Assembly: GCA_019055375.1 (NCBI GenBank)
Contig: JAHQIW010003624.1
Location: 178,877-242,876, forward strand
Source: Parelaphostrongylus tenuis
Taxonomy: Eukaryota > Nematoda > Chromadorea > Rhabditida > Metastrongylidae
Direction of reading: 5' to 3'
DNA: 64,000 nucleotides
Shown here: positions 45,726-55,950 of the stretch, piece after piece
How the letters are laid out: the number at the start of each line of letters is the position of its first letter
Numbering within the stretch: the stretch's first letter is position 1
Notes under the pieces: model-generated
Told to the model about the DNA's origin: nothing
The model's database searches: none
The model's input: the letters and a program-made list of their open reading frames with translations, nothing else
Position numbers and translations under genes: made by a program

Positions 45726-46612
45726 ACACGTGTTATGCTATCTCTGTATTTAACAGCTGAGCAAACACCTTCACTATTCTTTAGAAAAAGTCACTGGTCC
45801 TAGATTTCAGTCGCATCAAGCATAAAAGTAACTCTCATCATAATCACCGCATTTTATATGTGTTCCACTTGATTATACAACTGGAGATCACCAGAAGGCT
45901 ATCACATAGGCTCGCAATGCACCCTACCGATCAAAACAACACTCTTATACACTAACTCATATCACAAGTGATGTCGAAGCTTTCTTCCATTCGGTTCATA
46001 GTTGAACGGGTAGTGTGAATCGAAAATGCTTCCAAAAATCTTTCGCGCTGATATTCTAGGTTCGTGCCCAGGGATGGTGACTTCTATGCCAAAATCTACT
46101 CCGTCATACGCCTGTGCTCTATGTGTTCCTAGAGGGGTGTTTCGTCTATTATGACGCTTGTTAGCTAGTTGTCTTCTATGCGAGCACAGGGCTGCCTACC
46201 CGTCCCGCCAACATAATTATCACCGCACGCAAGAGGTTAAGTAAACTCTTCCTAAAAACGTGCAGTCACCGTCTCTGCCGTTGGGACATATTTTGCAATC
46301 ATTTATTGTACAGAGACTGTCATATAAGCGGTTACGAGCTAATTGACGCCTTAGAGTACCTTGTGCATTTCAGTGATCATAACCGATTGCTCCAAATCTG
46401 CTCTTTTCGAGCAGCGTTCCATAGCTGCACTTATCTTATTCCAAAAGAAACGGATAATTAACGGGATTTTTTCTGAATTCAAATTTTTGTTTGAAAGCAA
46501 GTTGTATCTTCTCAGCCTAAGCGTCGGGGTTAGAAATTCGTATCCATTGAAAATGGCTATTTCCCAAGCCAGTTTTACGGATTTTATTCGCTGCTCTTCT
46601 CTCACATGCGAA
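45726..46612 (-). pseudogene. Penelope-like element E, 5'-truncated, hammerhead deleted
   Basis: Minus strand: linker frame 46,605-46,351 (KLAWEIAIFNGYEFLTPTLR), then a broken GIY-YIG region with C-rich words, then the 3' region GAACACATATAAAATG and CTTGATGCGACTGAAATC. The terminal block goes directly from a TGTTTGCT word to CAGCTGTTAAATA: about 70 bases that hold the hammerhead in copy A2 are absent. No reverse transcriptase remains. Confidence 0.85.
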
Positions 46613-46670
46613 AGAGGGGTTGAAATAAAACATGTTTCGAACAGCTGTCATTGTGTGTACCGGTGAGGAA
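46595..46670 (+). pseudogene. inverted 75-base Penelope piece
   Basis: Plus strand TCTCACATGCGAAAGAGGGG then ACATGTTTCGAACAGCTGTC matches the segment that normally lies immediately upstream of the linker (compare 37,520-37,590), but here it runs opposite to Penelope E. It is best explained as a small inversion, or as the remnant of a head-to-head partner. Confidence 0.65.
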
Positions 46671-47340
46671 CAGTCATTGGACCCACCTCACACCCTTGTC
46701 ACGGACGCGTGCAGCCAGTTTAGCCACCGAGGTTATCGCTTTCCTCCACCCTTTGATATTAACTATTGTACTTGTCCAGAACTAACCTTTGACGAATTTC
46801 GCCTGATATGCACATGCCGACATCGGACTCAGCTAAGGAACTATCAGTTCAGCTCCCGCCTGGGGGTGAAGTTTTGCATAATACAAGTTTGCCACACTCA
46901 ACATTATTGCATATGTAATAAAAGTATTATAACAGTAGCAAGAAGTAAAGTAAGAAAGTGCGATGGAGGCGGTGGAATCAAAAGAAGGTGCCCCATAAGT
47001 GCAAGTGTTATCTCCTTAGAATCCGCTATCTATTGCATTATCTACTGCGCGATCGAGACCAAATGATGAAGCACGTGTAATCGAATTCTAAATTCAGTTA
47101 TAGGTGAGATGACACGAATTGACGCCCCAGTTTCTAACTTGTTCGATGACGTAGAAAATCATCAGAACATAGTATTTCAGTTACAGATTGATTTTAAACT
47201 ACGAATTATATGTTCTGTAAAATTGATTCGTTTCCTCGTTATCCACTTTCTACATACTTCATCGCTGTACTTTTCCTTTAGACTTCACGTGATGAAGAAA
47301 AAAATATCTCTCTCTGAACAAAAAATTCACATAAGAATTT
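46671..47340. other. anonymous DNA
   Basis: A plus-strand frame of 144 codons (46,632-47,066) starts inside the inverted Penelope piece and continues into Cys-rich sequence with no recognised domain. It is taken as chance. Confidence 0.4.
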
Positions 47341-47947
47341 TAGCAATCATTTGAAGGCTTGAATCTTTGGCTAGTGCGTTACTTGATCGGTATGTGAAGA
47401 AGTCTTTATTGCAACTCTTCAGTATAAGGATTACATTTGTGTTTCGCACGCGCGTTTTTCCTACAGGACAGGGCACTTTCTAGGATCTACTAGTGGTCAT
47501 TCGATAATGTACGATTAGAGGATCTCAATGCGATGTTGATTTTCTGACAAAACAGTTTCTAAGCAGTGCAGGAAATTAAACAAGTTTGATCCACAAACGC
47601 AACAAGTGCACTTTAGCCAATGCAGGCCGCAGGCTGGAGCGGCAGGAGGTGGGCGCGATCATTAATCGATGGCACCTAAGTGAAGTTCAATTATTGTTAT
47701 TTGACGAGAAATTGTTTCTTCGCTTTGAAAAGAAGAACTCCAGATTATACGTTTAGACTCTGATACTAATAGACTTTCCCTACACGTTCTTGTGCTTTTC
47801 GTGCTTACATTGAGCTAATAGTTGAATTGTGCAACAGATGTTAAACATAAAATTATGCTCAATTCTACACAGCTAGAAGAGCGCTTTTTCAAAAAGCTGG
47901 TTAAGTATTGCGCTAGACAGAGATTCAAGTTTTCCGAGTGGTTACTA
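47341..47947. mobile_element. V element, copy 3
   Basis: A 607-base element with inverted termini: TAGCAATCATTTGAAGGCTT on the left and, on the minus strand from the right, TAGTAACCACTCGGAAAACT. The pairing extends about 50 bases (CTTGAATCTyTG, TAGyGC words). The interior shares GAAATTGTTTCTTCGCTTTG with copy 2. Non-coding. Confidence 0.8.
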
Positions 47948-48179
47948 ATACTCTCATGAAAACTTCTTGTCCAACGAAAGGGGTTAGCTTTTGACCCTGG
48001 TTCCGTCTAATGCAAAAGTACCTCAGTCGGAGATTTCATCTGCTTTGAGTGCGTTGAGGATTTCGCCTTATTAACGGATTTCGTAGAACCACTGACCAAT
48101 TTGATTCTATTGTTTTTTCCGTGAAAAAATTCTGTTTGAGCATTGAATACCACATATCTATCAGATTAGTTGGGTACAA
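47948..48179. other. anonymous DNA
   Basis: Nothing recognised. Confidence 0.4.
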
Positions 48180-48375
48180 TGTCGATATCGATTATCCAGG
48201 CCACACCGTTGACGACTGCTTGCTAACAGAGAGATTCGTTCTAGCCTAGAAAGAGTAATGGGAAAAAACGAGCGCCACTAGTACAATGGATAAGAGCATG
48301 CACCTCCAGATACGCCAAAATGTGAATTCGAAGTTGTGCATGTTAATCAGCATCATTGGGCAGATGAAATTTCAA
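48180..48375 (+). repeat. family B element
   Basis: Upstream segment with ACAATGTCGAT and CCACACCGTTGACGACTGC, then GAAAGAGTAATGGG, then a decayed tRNA-like unit at 48,272-48,342 (GCGCCACTAGTACAATGGAT; B-box remnant TGAATTCGAAG). The tail has CATCATTGGGCAGATG. Confidence 0.65.
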
Positions 48376-48603
48376 TTAGAAAACTCCTCGTTGTCATTAT
48401 AGCGCGCTTGAGAAAAAAATTTGCTTCATCATTGCGTGGGTAGCCTTGATCTTCACAGCCAATTTGTTTGTAGTCATATAGTAACTCTAATCACATCATC
48501 GTTACAAAAAGATAGAACGGTACCTTTGAAATTTTTATGCAGATATTTTTGGTAAGTTCAACGCCCTATTAGTAAGTTTACAATAATTTACAAAAATGTG
48601 GCA

Positions 48604-48850
48604 ACATAACCAGAGCTTTTATGGGATGTGTTATGGCACTTCTACATAAAGTTTTCGACTTTCCGACCTTATTACTAACACGATTCCTTTCGTTTCCGCT
48701 AACCCTTATGAAGGGATATACTTCTTACATATGAAGAAATTGATGACGAACATGCTACACTGCGCGTCAAAGGAAGATCGAAGGCCGAAACGCACGTCTA
48801 GTATTATGTAAGTGCCACAACAGGACATTGAAAGAAACTCAAGTTACGTT
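48604..48850. mobile_element. W element, decayed short copy
   Basis: Inverted ends: ATGTGTTATGGCACTTCTAC (48,625) against the complement of the GTAAGTGCCACAACAGGACA block (48,808). The right end retains the 3' half of a hammerhead: GGCC, GAAAC, GCAC and GUC at 48,782-48,797. The CUGANGA half is not recognisable. Confidence 0.55.
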
Positions 48851-50234
48851 TTGTACGTTCCTACAGTCTGAAAAAAATTTAATACTTTTGAATGCTATTT
48901 CTCGGTAAAAGTGGAGAGCATACTTACTATAAACAGTTGAGCTGACCTGGTTGTCTCTGATGCACTGCTGGCCTTTCAAAGCAATGTGTATAGTCACGCC
49001 AAAGTTATTTGGAAAGTTGGAAACTAGAAAGGGCTTCGAAATTGCATTCAACCGAAGAAGAAACCTGAGCAAGTAAAAATGGTGTTCCGTATCAATGCCA
49101 AAGGTGACAACGACGAATAATGCTTAAAGGAAAGCATATGGATTGATGACAAAAAGTTAATGTGCGTAAGACAACTGAACAAAGTCTGTTCTAGATTCTT
49201 ATAAAGGTTCCAACTCCTGAAGCATATATATAATCATAAATAGAGCGATTTAACTACGCATTGGCCTCATGTGCGAAGTATAGCACCATTTTTGCTCAAC
49301 TAGTAAACGTCTGTTAATTTTCAAACACTATGGTGACTCCTTGTATGGAATAAGAGGATATCAAAAATATAAAATTCGCATAGCAATAATTGATTTCAGA
49401 AGTACAAAATGACAATGCAATCTATGATTTGACGATTTATTCATTTAGGGCTGTGTACGATGATGTGCTTGCCGACATTATAAATAAGAGATAAATAGTG
49501 CTGAAATAGAGCTAAATCTGGATAAGATGGCACAGAAATATTCACTACAGCTCGAAATATGGTTTTTTAGTAAGCATAAGCGAGGCTGAAAACATAAGCT
49601 TTGTTTCGGCCACCAATAAACCCATTTAGGTCTCTCCTATTACAGTCTGTCACTTAGTGACAAAAGAGCTTCCCTTTATGACGGTAAAATCATATTTGAT
49701 TAGTAAACATATTTGATATACCGATTGTCAGGGCACGCACTACGCAGTTTGCATTGACAAAAGCCATATTTAGAAGTTGATGGCACTTTCGAGTCATTAA
49801 GACAGCACATTAACTATGAAAATCTATAGAGGTATTTATGGCGAAAAAGTGCATGTACGTCCTAACAATTTACACTTTTTAATTGAAAATGCGATTCCTT
49901 GGGAATTGAAAGTGCTTCCAACTGTATATTCGCTTTTGTTTTGCTTTCCATGTGAAACTAAAGCCATCTTACCCCATTCATCACACTTTCAATCGCCTTA
50001 GACACTTGCCGGTTTACAAAAGCTCCCGCAAATTTAGTATATAGAGTTCTAAATCTAAGTGATCCATTGGTTTCTTCCACTTCAGCGCCACGTTGTCTGG
50101 ACCACCTCTTGTTATGAGCAAAGAGTGGTATAGGACTCCTGTAATTTTACGTAGGTCCCAGGTTCCTGTCCATTATAGGGAGACAAATAAATATTCGGCC
50201 CCATTCGCTGGGCAAAAATTTTTCATAGTAGTGT
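48851..50234. other. anonymous DNA
   Basis: No recognisable feature. Confidence 0.45.
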
Positions 50235-50988
50235 TAGCATTCTTTTATAAGCTTAAATCTCTGGCTGACGCAATACTTAGCCGATTCCTCAAAATACACT
50301 TTTGTGAAGCTGTAAACTCGAGATAAAGATATTTTTTACATCGACCCCTCATTTCCACTGTTCCTTCGCTGAAATCACGAAGAGCACTTGAACGTGTAGA
50401 GAAGATCTTGGAGTCTCATAGTCATGAGTTTAATCTGAAATTTCTTTAAAAACGGAGAAGCCGTTCTCATTTGAATAACAAACATCTCATTTTCATGTGA
50501 GAAACTCGATCGATCATGGCGTCAGCCCATTTGCCGCCAACAACGTGACATGCGAATGGGCTAAAAAACATTTCATAGCGTGATTAAAAAATTCTTCTTT
50601 ACCCTACTACTCTGCAGCGAAGCGGTCTTCTCAGAAGGTTAGCACAGCGCTAAATCCATTAAATCTTGCAAAATGGAATGATTACTAATAGTCTGAAGAA
50701 AGAACTCTGTCCGGCGAAGTGTGAAATACAATTCTTCTACAACGCCGTCGAGAGAGCTTTTTCAAAAAGAGAATATCTTTGAGTTTTCCGGGACTTTTGT
50801 TGTGGGAGTGTACTAGCAGTCTGATGAAGGAGTTTTGTCTAGCGTATAATAACAGCGAGATGAAAAAGAAGACACGCGATCAAGTAAAATATAATTTTTC
50901 TTGGATTATACATCGTTATAAATTGGTGTATTGAAAAATCGGCTATTCAACGCTCTCGTAATCGATTTAGACTTTCGAATAATGACTA
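50235..50988. mobile_element. V element, copy 4
   Basis: Left TAGCATTCTTTTATAAGCTT and right (minus strand) TAGTCATTATTCGAAAGTCT, with pairing through the AAATC and ACGCAATAC words for about 55 bases. Non-coding interior of about 640 bases. Confidence 0.75.
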
Positions 50989-51684
50989 ACGCTCCTATGA
51001 AAACTCCCGGTCCTGCGAATAGGATCGACTACTCATTTGTTGCCATATAGTGGACAAGAACGAGTCCCAACGCACGAACTACACTAGTAATCGATGAAAA
51101 TATTCAGAGTTATGAATGATTACCAATTGCATGCAGTATCAATTCTTATTAACCATTCAATGTTCTCTTATTATCAATCACTGAAGTGACTTTGAGTTCT
51201 GAATGAGATAAGAGGATGTACTGAAGATTTATAACCTAACACCTTATTACACATGTGCACTTTGATGAATCGATTGCTTGGCAGATTTACATTGTGCAAA
51301 TTTGGTTTTAAAAGTATAAAATTGTTATGCATTTGATGATTAAGTAGTTTTTATCTGGTGCTATATATTGGAATGAATTGCTTATCGCTCAAGAAATAAA
51401 GATATGAATGACTGAAATACGAACAACAAGAAGCAAGAGAAGATGAGAAATGCAAAAACAGTTAAAAATATAAACTTTCCGTGGTTATTTGGTCTTTCCT
51501 TCAAAAAAGTGGGATGTTATAGAGAGTGTGAAAATTTTAAAACTGCTTATAGCTCTATTAGGGCTTGTTCTATCGTATTTCACCATTCGGCGACAATTGT
51601 ATTTCTTTCTATGTTGTTGAAAGTCTATTGTTCTTTAGAAATGACGACATTCTCATTTGACCACGTTGTATAGCAAATCTCCCG
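50989..51684. other. anonymous DNA
   Basis: A plus-strand frame 51,443-51,673 (76 codons) has a hydrophobic stretch but no recognised family. Nothing else is supported. Confidence 0.4.
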
Positions 51685-52135
51685 AAGGAGCTTTGACATC
51701 TTTTCTGGAATTACATGATAATTGAGGCAGTGCACATGGTCGATGACCTTAGCAATTGATATCGCAGAGGTTCCAGGACCTTAGACAAAAAAATGGTCCA
51801 AGTGGCGAGGACCGCACCCAGCTGCCGCCAACCTCAACAGTCAGTTCGGTCGTTTGACATTATCCAAACGGCCGTTTGACTTCACCCGGACCACGTCACC
51901 TCAAATCGTTATCGATCCATTATTGCTTTTTTTAAACAGTCTCGTTGCCGTTCCTCTAATTGTTATCATAAGGTTGCGTTCATACAATTGCCAGATGAAC
52001 TCAATAGAACTGCGAGCGGAATATAACACTTACGTGGCGGAGCAAACTCACTTAGGCAATGCTCTGCTATCACCGCGGTTTAAGGATTCGCCCCATATAC
52101 AATCAGTTGTGACCCCACTGCTATCACAACGTATC
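51685..52135. repeat. repeat Z, copy 2, left part
   Basis: Collinear with 5,700-6,140 (TGGTCCAAGTGGCGAGG, GTGGCGGAGCAAACTCACTTAGG). It stops at CACTGCTATCACAAC, where Penelope B is inserted, and resumes at 55,380. Confidence 0.85.
52122..52135. other. probable target-site duplication, left
   Basis: TATCACAACGTATC here and TATCACATTATAATC at 55,380-55,394 bracket the Penelope B pair. The uninterrupted Z copy has a single related word (TAACACTATATACTC) near 6,134. The duplicated word is about 14 bases and has diverged by about four changes. Confidence 0.65.
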
Positions 52136-54085
52136 TCCTTGATTTTCTTATTCAGCAAGAGCGAGGTTGTTAATCTGAAGATTCATTAGGTACAGATCAA
52201 CAGTACAATCAAATTGATCGTGATGGCAAACGTTTCCGCTTTTTCGCCCTCCTCAAAGCCTGAAGGAGTCAAATTGATATGCAAAACACTCAGACAAGCA
52301 CTTTCGTAACCAGAGCACAACACCTTACGTACTTTTTGTTTTGTGGTCTGTGAGATTTTATGTGGACCAAGCACTCACATCTTGTATGGACAAGAACTGT
52401 GCGTGAGCGACGGGGTCCTGAGACATAGGTTAGAAGAACGATCCGAGATATGGTATGAAGTCACGTGATATGACGAGGCACTCGTCTTCGCGGTTCATTT
52501 GGGGCTCTTGGCGTGGGTTAAAACACTTTAAGTGCTTTTTGCGCTGAGGTCTTTTGCTCTCGGGCGAGGATAGTGACTTTGACCCCAAAACCATCCTTGT
52601 TGTGTATCCGTATTTGGTGCGCCCCCAACGGAGTTTTCATGTCATTATTACGCAATCCGGTTAGGCACTCTTCTATGCGGACGTATAGCGGTGTATCTGA
52701 TTTGCCGAAATTTGTATCCGCACTTTTTGTAAAAGACCAGGTAAACTATACCTGAATTCGTGCAATCTCCGTCTCTAGCGTTTGGGCATATTATGCAATT
52801 CCTTGTGGAGCAAAGATGATCGTATAGGCGGTTACGGACTAACTGGCGTTTGAGAGTCATCGGTGGTCGAGTCTTCCAGACCTGTCTTTTCAAACATCGT
52901 TATATAGCTGTACTTATTTCGTCCGGATTGAACGGTAGGTTGAACGGGATCTTGTTGTCATTGCTTCTGTCGTTGAGACTTAACTTTTCCTCTAAACCGA
53001 TCCTGTTGTACTACACTTTTGCAGCCACTGGAGTAGGTTATTCTGTGTGCCAAGTTCAACGATTCTTCCTTCTCTTTCCTTCCTGAGCACATGCCGGAGG
53101 CTGTGCGGGACATGTTTCATATAGGTGATCGTTTGGTTTGAGAAGGGTGAGAGGAGAGGTAATGAACCAAGATAATTTTATCACCTGATTTTGATATTAT
53201 TTTGTGCTGCAGCCATTTTTAAAATGGTTAACTTGAACGTTGAGAAATGAAGCCAGTCTTTTTGGGGTTTTTTTCCCGAGTAAACGTTGTGTACTGCGAT
53301 TGTGCTTAAGTAATTCAAAGCATTTGTCCATGTTCTCTTGTATTGAACATATGACAAAGCAATCGTCAGTATATCTGCAGTAGAGTGGTGACCCAAGATT
53401 GAGTACGAGGGCCTCGACTTTAGACATAAACGCAATGGCAAGGCTTGGTGTCAGTCGTTGTCCCATGGCCAATCCTTTAAGTTTTTTGTAATATGTCCCG
53501 GATTATATGAGCACTGAGCACTTTAGGCAGTTCTTCAAGAGGATCATAAGCTGCTGAATTGAGAAGCCATACATATTTATTGCTACTTCATGCTGTATGT
53601 GGAGCTTGTAGGTGGCTTGTAGTGAGGAATCACTCGAAACGACTGTGTAAAGAGATGTTGAGTCGAATGATTTCACGACTTACGCATTGTTGAGGTGCGT
53701 ATTATGTAGATGATCCAGAAACATTTGAATGTTGGTGAGGTGGGCTGGGATATGTCTTAATAACTGGGCGAGTATTAGGTTTATAAACTAAGCTATCCTG
53801 TCCGCTAACCTTTCCTCGCAACTAATGGTGGGTCTTGTCTTAAACTTTAAAGGATCGGTAGGCACCAAATCATCACTGGAAGTTAACTTGTGAGTGTTTA
53901 TGAGTATATATAGAACTGGAAATCATGGTTGGCTAATTTTGAGCTGCGTAATTATGGATGGATTGAAACCTGCTGCTCTTGCCAAATAGACCCATTTCGA
54001 ATTTAATTTTTGGTACTGACTTCAAAGTTTCTTAACAGACGATGAGCAGTATGAAGAACGGTCTTCTAGATGTTCCATAGTCAAA
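52136..54085 (-). pseudogene. Penelope-like element B1, minus
   Basis: Domain order from high to low coordinates. A short N-side region includes NQEWVN-like words misread by a stop, then RT pieces: TRPTISCEE, HAQ/LNNA words before VKSFDST, HEVAINMYGFSIQQLM, KGLAMGQRLTPSLAIAFMSK and the box YTDDCFVICS. The linker follows, then MTLKRQLVRNRLYDHLCSTR, CPNARDGDC and NSGIVYLVFYKKCGY for the GIY motif. It ends beyond a hammerhead at 52,224-52,262. Stops and frameshifts interrupt every domain. It is a different subfamily from A (roughly half the residues shared, by eye). Confidence 0.88.
52224..52262 (-). ncRNA. hammerhead-like motif at the Penelope B1 end
   Basis: Minus strand: AGGC stem I strand, UUUGAGGA (core CUGANGA with C3 changed to U), a GGGC-GAAAAA-GC stem II that pairs imperfectly, GAAA, then CGUU where CGUC is expected. 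Its inverted partner lies at 55,236-55,274. Confidence 0.5.
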
Positions 54086-55379
54086 GCTCCCGTACCTAAT
54101 CTCAAGCCACCACTCAACTACAAATATGTCGGCGACTGCTCTATCATATGTTCAACAAAAGAGGACATGGACAAATGCCTTAAATTACTTAACGCACAAT
54201 CCGTACGTAAAGTTCACCCGAGAAAAACCCCAAGAACATTGGTTTCCATTCCTCAAAGTTCAAGCTAACCTTTCCAAAAATGGCTACAGCACAAAATGGT
54301 ACTAAAAACCATCTCTTCTCACCCTTCGCACACCAAACGATCACTTATAAGAAACATGTTACGCACAGCCTCCAGCGTGTGCTCAGAAAGCGAAGAGAAG
54401 GAAGAATCATTGAACTTGGCACGTAAAATAGCCTACTCCAATGGGTGCACAAGTGTAGCACATTAGGATCGGTTTAGAGGAGAAGTTAAACACTTTAACG
54501 ACAGAAGCAATGACAACAAGATACCGCTTATCCTACCCTTCATTTCGGACAAAAAGTAAGTACAGCTATAAAGCGTTTTTCTGAAAAGGGCAGGTCTAGG
54601 AGAATCGGTAACTGTCATTGAAGCACTACCGATGACTCTAAAGCGCCAATTAATCCGTAACCGCCTATAAAATCTTCTCTGTTCCACAATAAATTGCATA
54701 ATATGCCTAAACGGTAAAGGCGGAGACTGTATAAATTTAGGCACAGTTTACCTTATCTCTTGCACAACGTGCGGATACGAATATATATTGGCAAAATGTG
54801 AATACCACTTTACATCCGCGTAGAAGAACATTTAACCGGGTTGCATAATAATGACATGAACACTCCGTTGGGAGCGCACAAAATACGGGTTCACAACAAG
54901 GATGGTTTTGGGATCAAAGTCACTATCCTCGCCCTGGAGCAAAAGACCTCAGCGCAAAAAACACTCGAAGCGTTTTTGATCCACGACAGAAGCCCAAAGA
55001 TGAACAGCAGAGACAAGTGCTTCTTCATAACGCGTGACTTTGGGCCATATCTCAAATCATTCTTCTAACCATGGTCACGGGACCCGCCCTCACGCACAGT
55101 CTTCGTCCATACAAGACTGTGAGCGGTTGGTCTACATAAAATCTCACAGACCATGAAACAAAAAAGGACGTAAGCTGTTCTGCTCTGGTTATGAAAATGC
55201 TTGTTTGAGTGTTTTGCGTATCATTTTGACTCTCTCAGGCTCTGAGGAGGACGAAAAAGCGAAAACGTCTGCCATCACGATCAAGTGCATTGTACTTTTC
55301 ATCCGTACCGAATATATCTTCAAATTAACAACCTCGTACTTGCAACCAATGCCGAGGTTAATTGAAAGTCGGTCGTGGG
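54086..55379 (+). pseudogene. Penelope-like element B2, 5'-truncated, plus
   Basis: It begins within the reverse transcriptase just before the catalytic box, here YVGDCSIICSTKEDMDKC (YxDD changed to YVGD). It continues with SHPSHTKRSLIRNML, the linker NLARKIAYSNG, then LKRQLIRNRL, GKGGDCINLGTVYLISCTTC and GYEYI for GIY-YIG, and KVTILALEQKTSAQKTLEAF to FITRDFGPYLKSFF with a stop. It then runs through a hammerhead to a terminus that is the inverted copy of B1's terminus. Confidence 0.88.
55236..55274 (+). ncRNA. hammerhead-like motif at the Penelope B2 end
   Basis: CAGGC stem I strand, core CUGAGGA, imperfect stem II GGAC-GAAAAA-GC, GAAAA then CGUC, and UGCC as the stem I partner (3 bp plus one mismatch). 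The core residues and cleavage position are present; stem II is weak. Confidence 0.55.
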
Positions 55380-55950
55380 TATCACATTATAATCACCCAC
55401 TGGATCCTGCCGCCGTTGTTTGCATTTCAGGGCGAACATAGCAACCCAAACGAGCTCCACCGCCTAGTAATGCTCCATCAACTACAACATTTATAGTATT
55501 GTCACATGACGATTCATCTCATCAATGACATTCACTTATTCATATTATTGTCATACGGCAATACATGACATTCGCAGTCATATCTTCACTAACGATATGT
55601 CGCAATTATGTGCATATTATTATTATGTCACAACTGTAGTGATTTATGTATATTATTGGTTGTTTGGTATGACCCATATAAGGAATTTGAACTTTGTGCT
55701 CCGGTCCATTGCAAGACAGAAGTTGGAAGACCAATCGATTACGCGGTCCAAAGTTCAGCCCGAGGATCCGCAGTGCAACGAGCCACTTCAAAGGGCAAAA
55801 GCCGCCGCAATCCGGAAGCTCAATGAGTGACAGCACAAAGGACAGTGGGCCGCTAAGGGCAATCCAACCGTCTTTCGTTATCGATCGGATCATTGCCCGA
55901 GACAATTCAGTGACCATTCAATAAAAAACCACTGAATCTCCACCACACGT
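55380..55950. repeat. repeat Z, copy 2, right part
   Basis: Collinear with 6,134-6,575: CACCCACTGGATCC, AACATAGCAA, GTTGTTTGGTATGACCCATA, then about 170 bases absent from copy 1 (CCATTGCAAGACAGAAG to GGCAATCCAACC), and the AACCACTGAATCTCCACCAC end. Confidence 0.85.

Noticed and set aside
46632..47066. 144-codon plus-strand frame
   Set aside because: It starts inside an inverted Penelope fragment and then continues through unrelated sequence with no domain or splice context. A frame of this length is expected by chance about once in such a window.
55606..55924. Overlapping frames in three phases within repeat Z
   Set aside because: They lie in a segment missing from the other Z copy, are open on both strands, and encode nothing recognisable.
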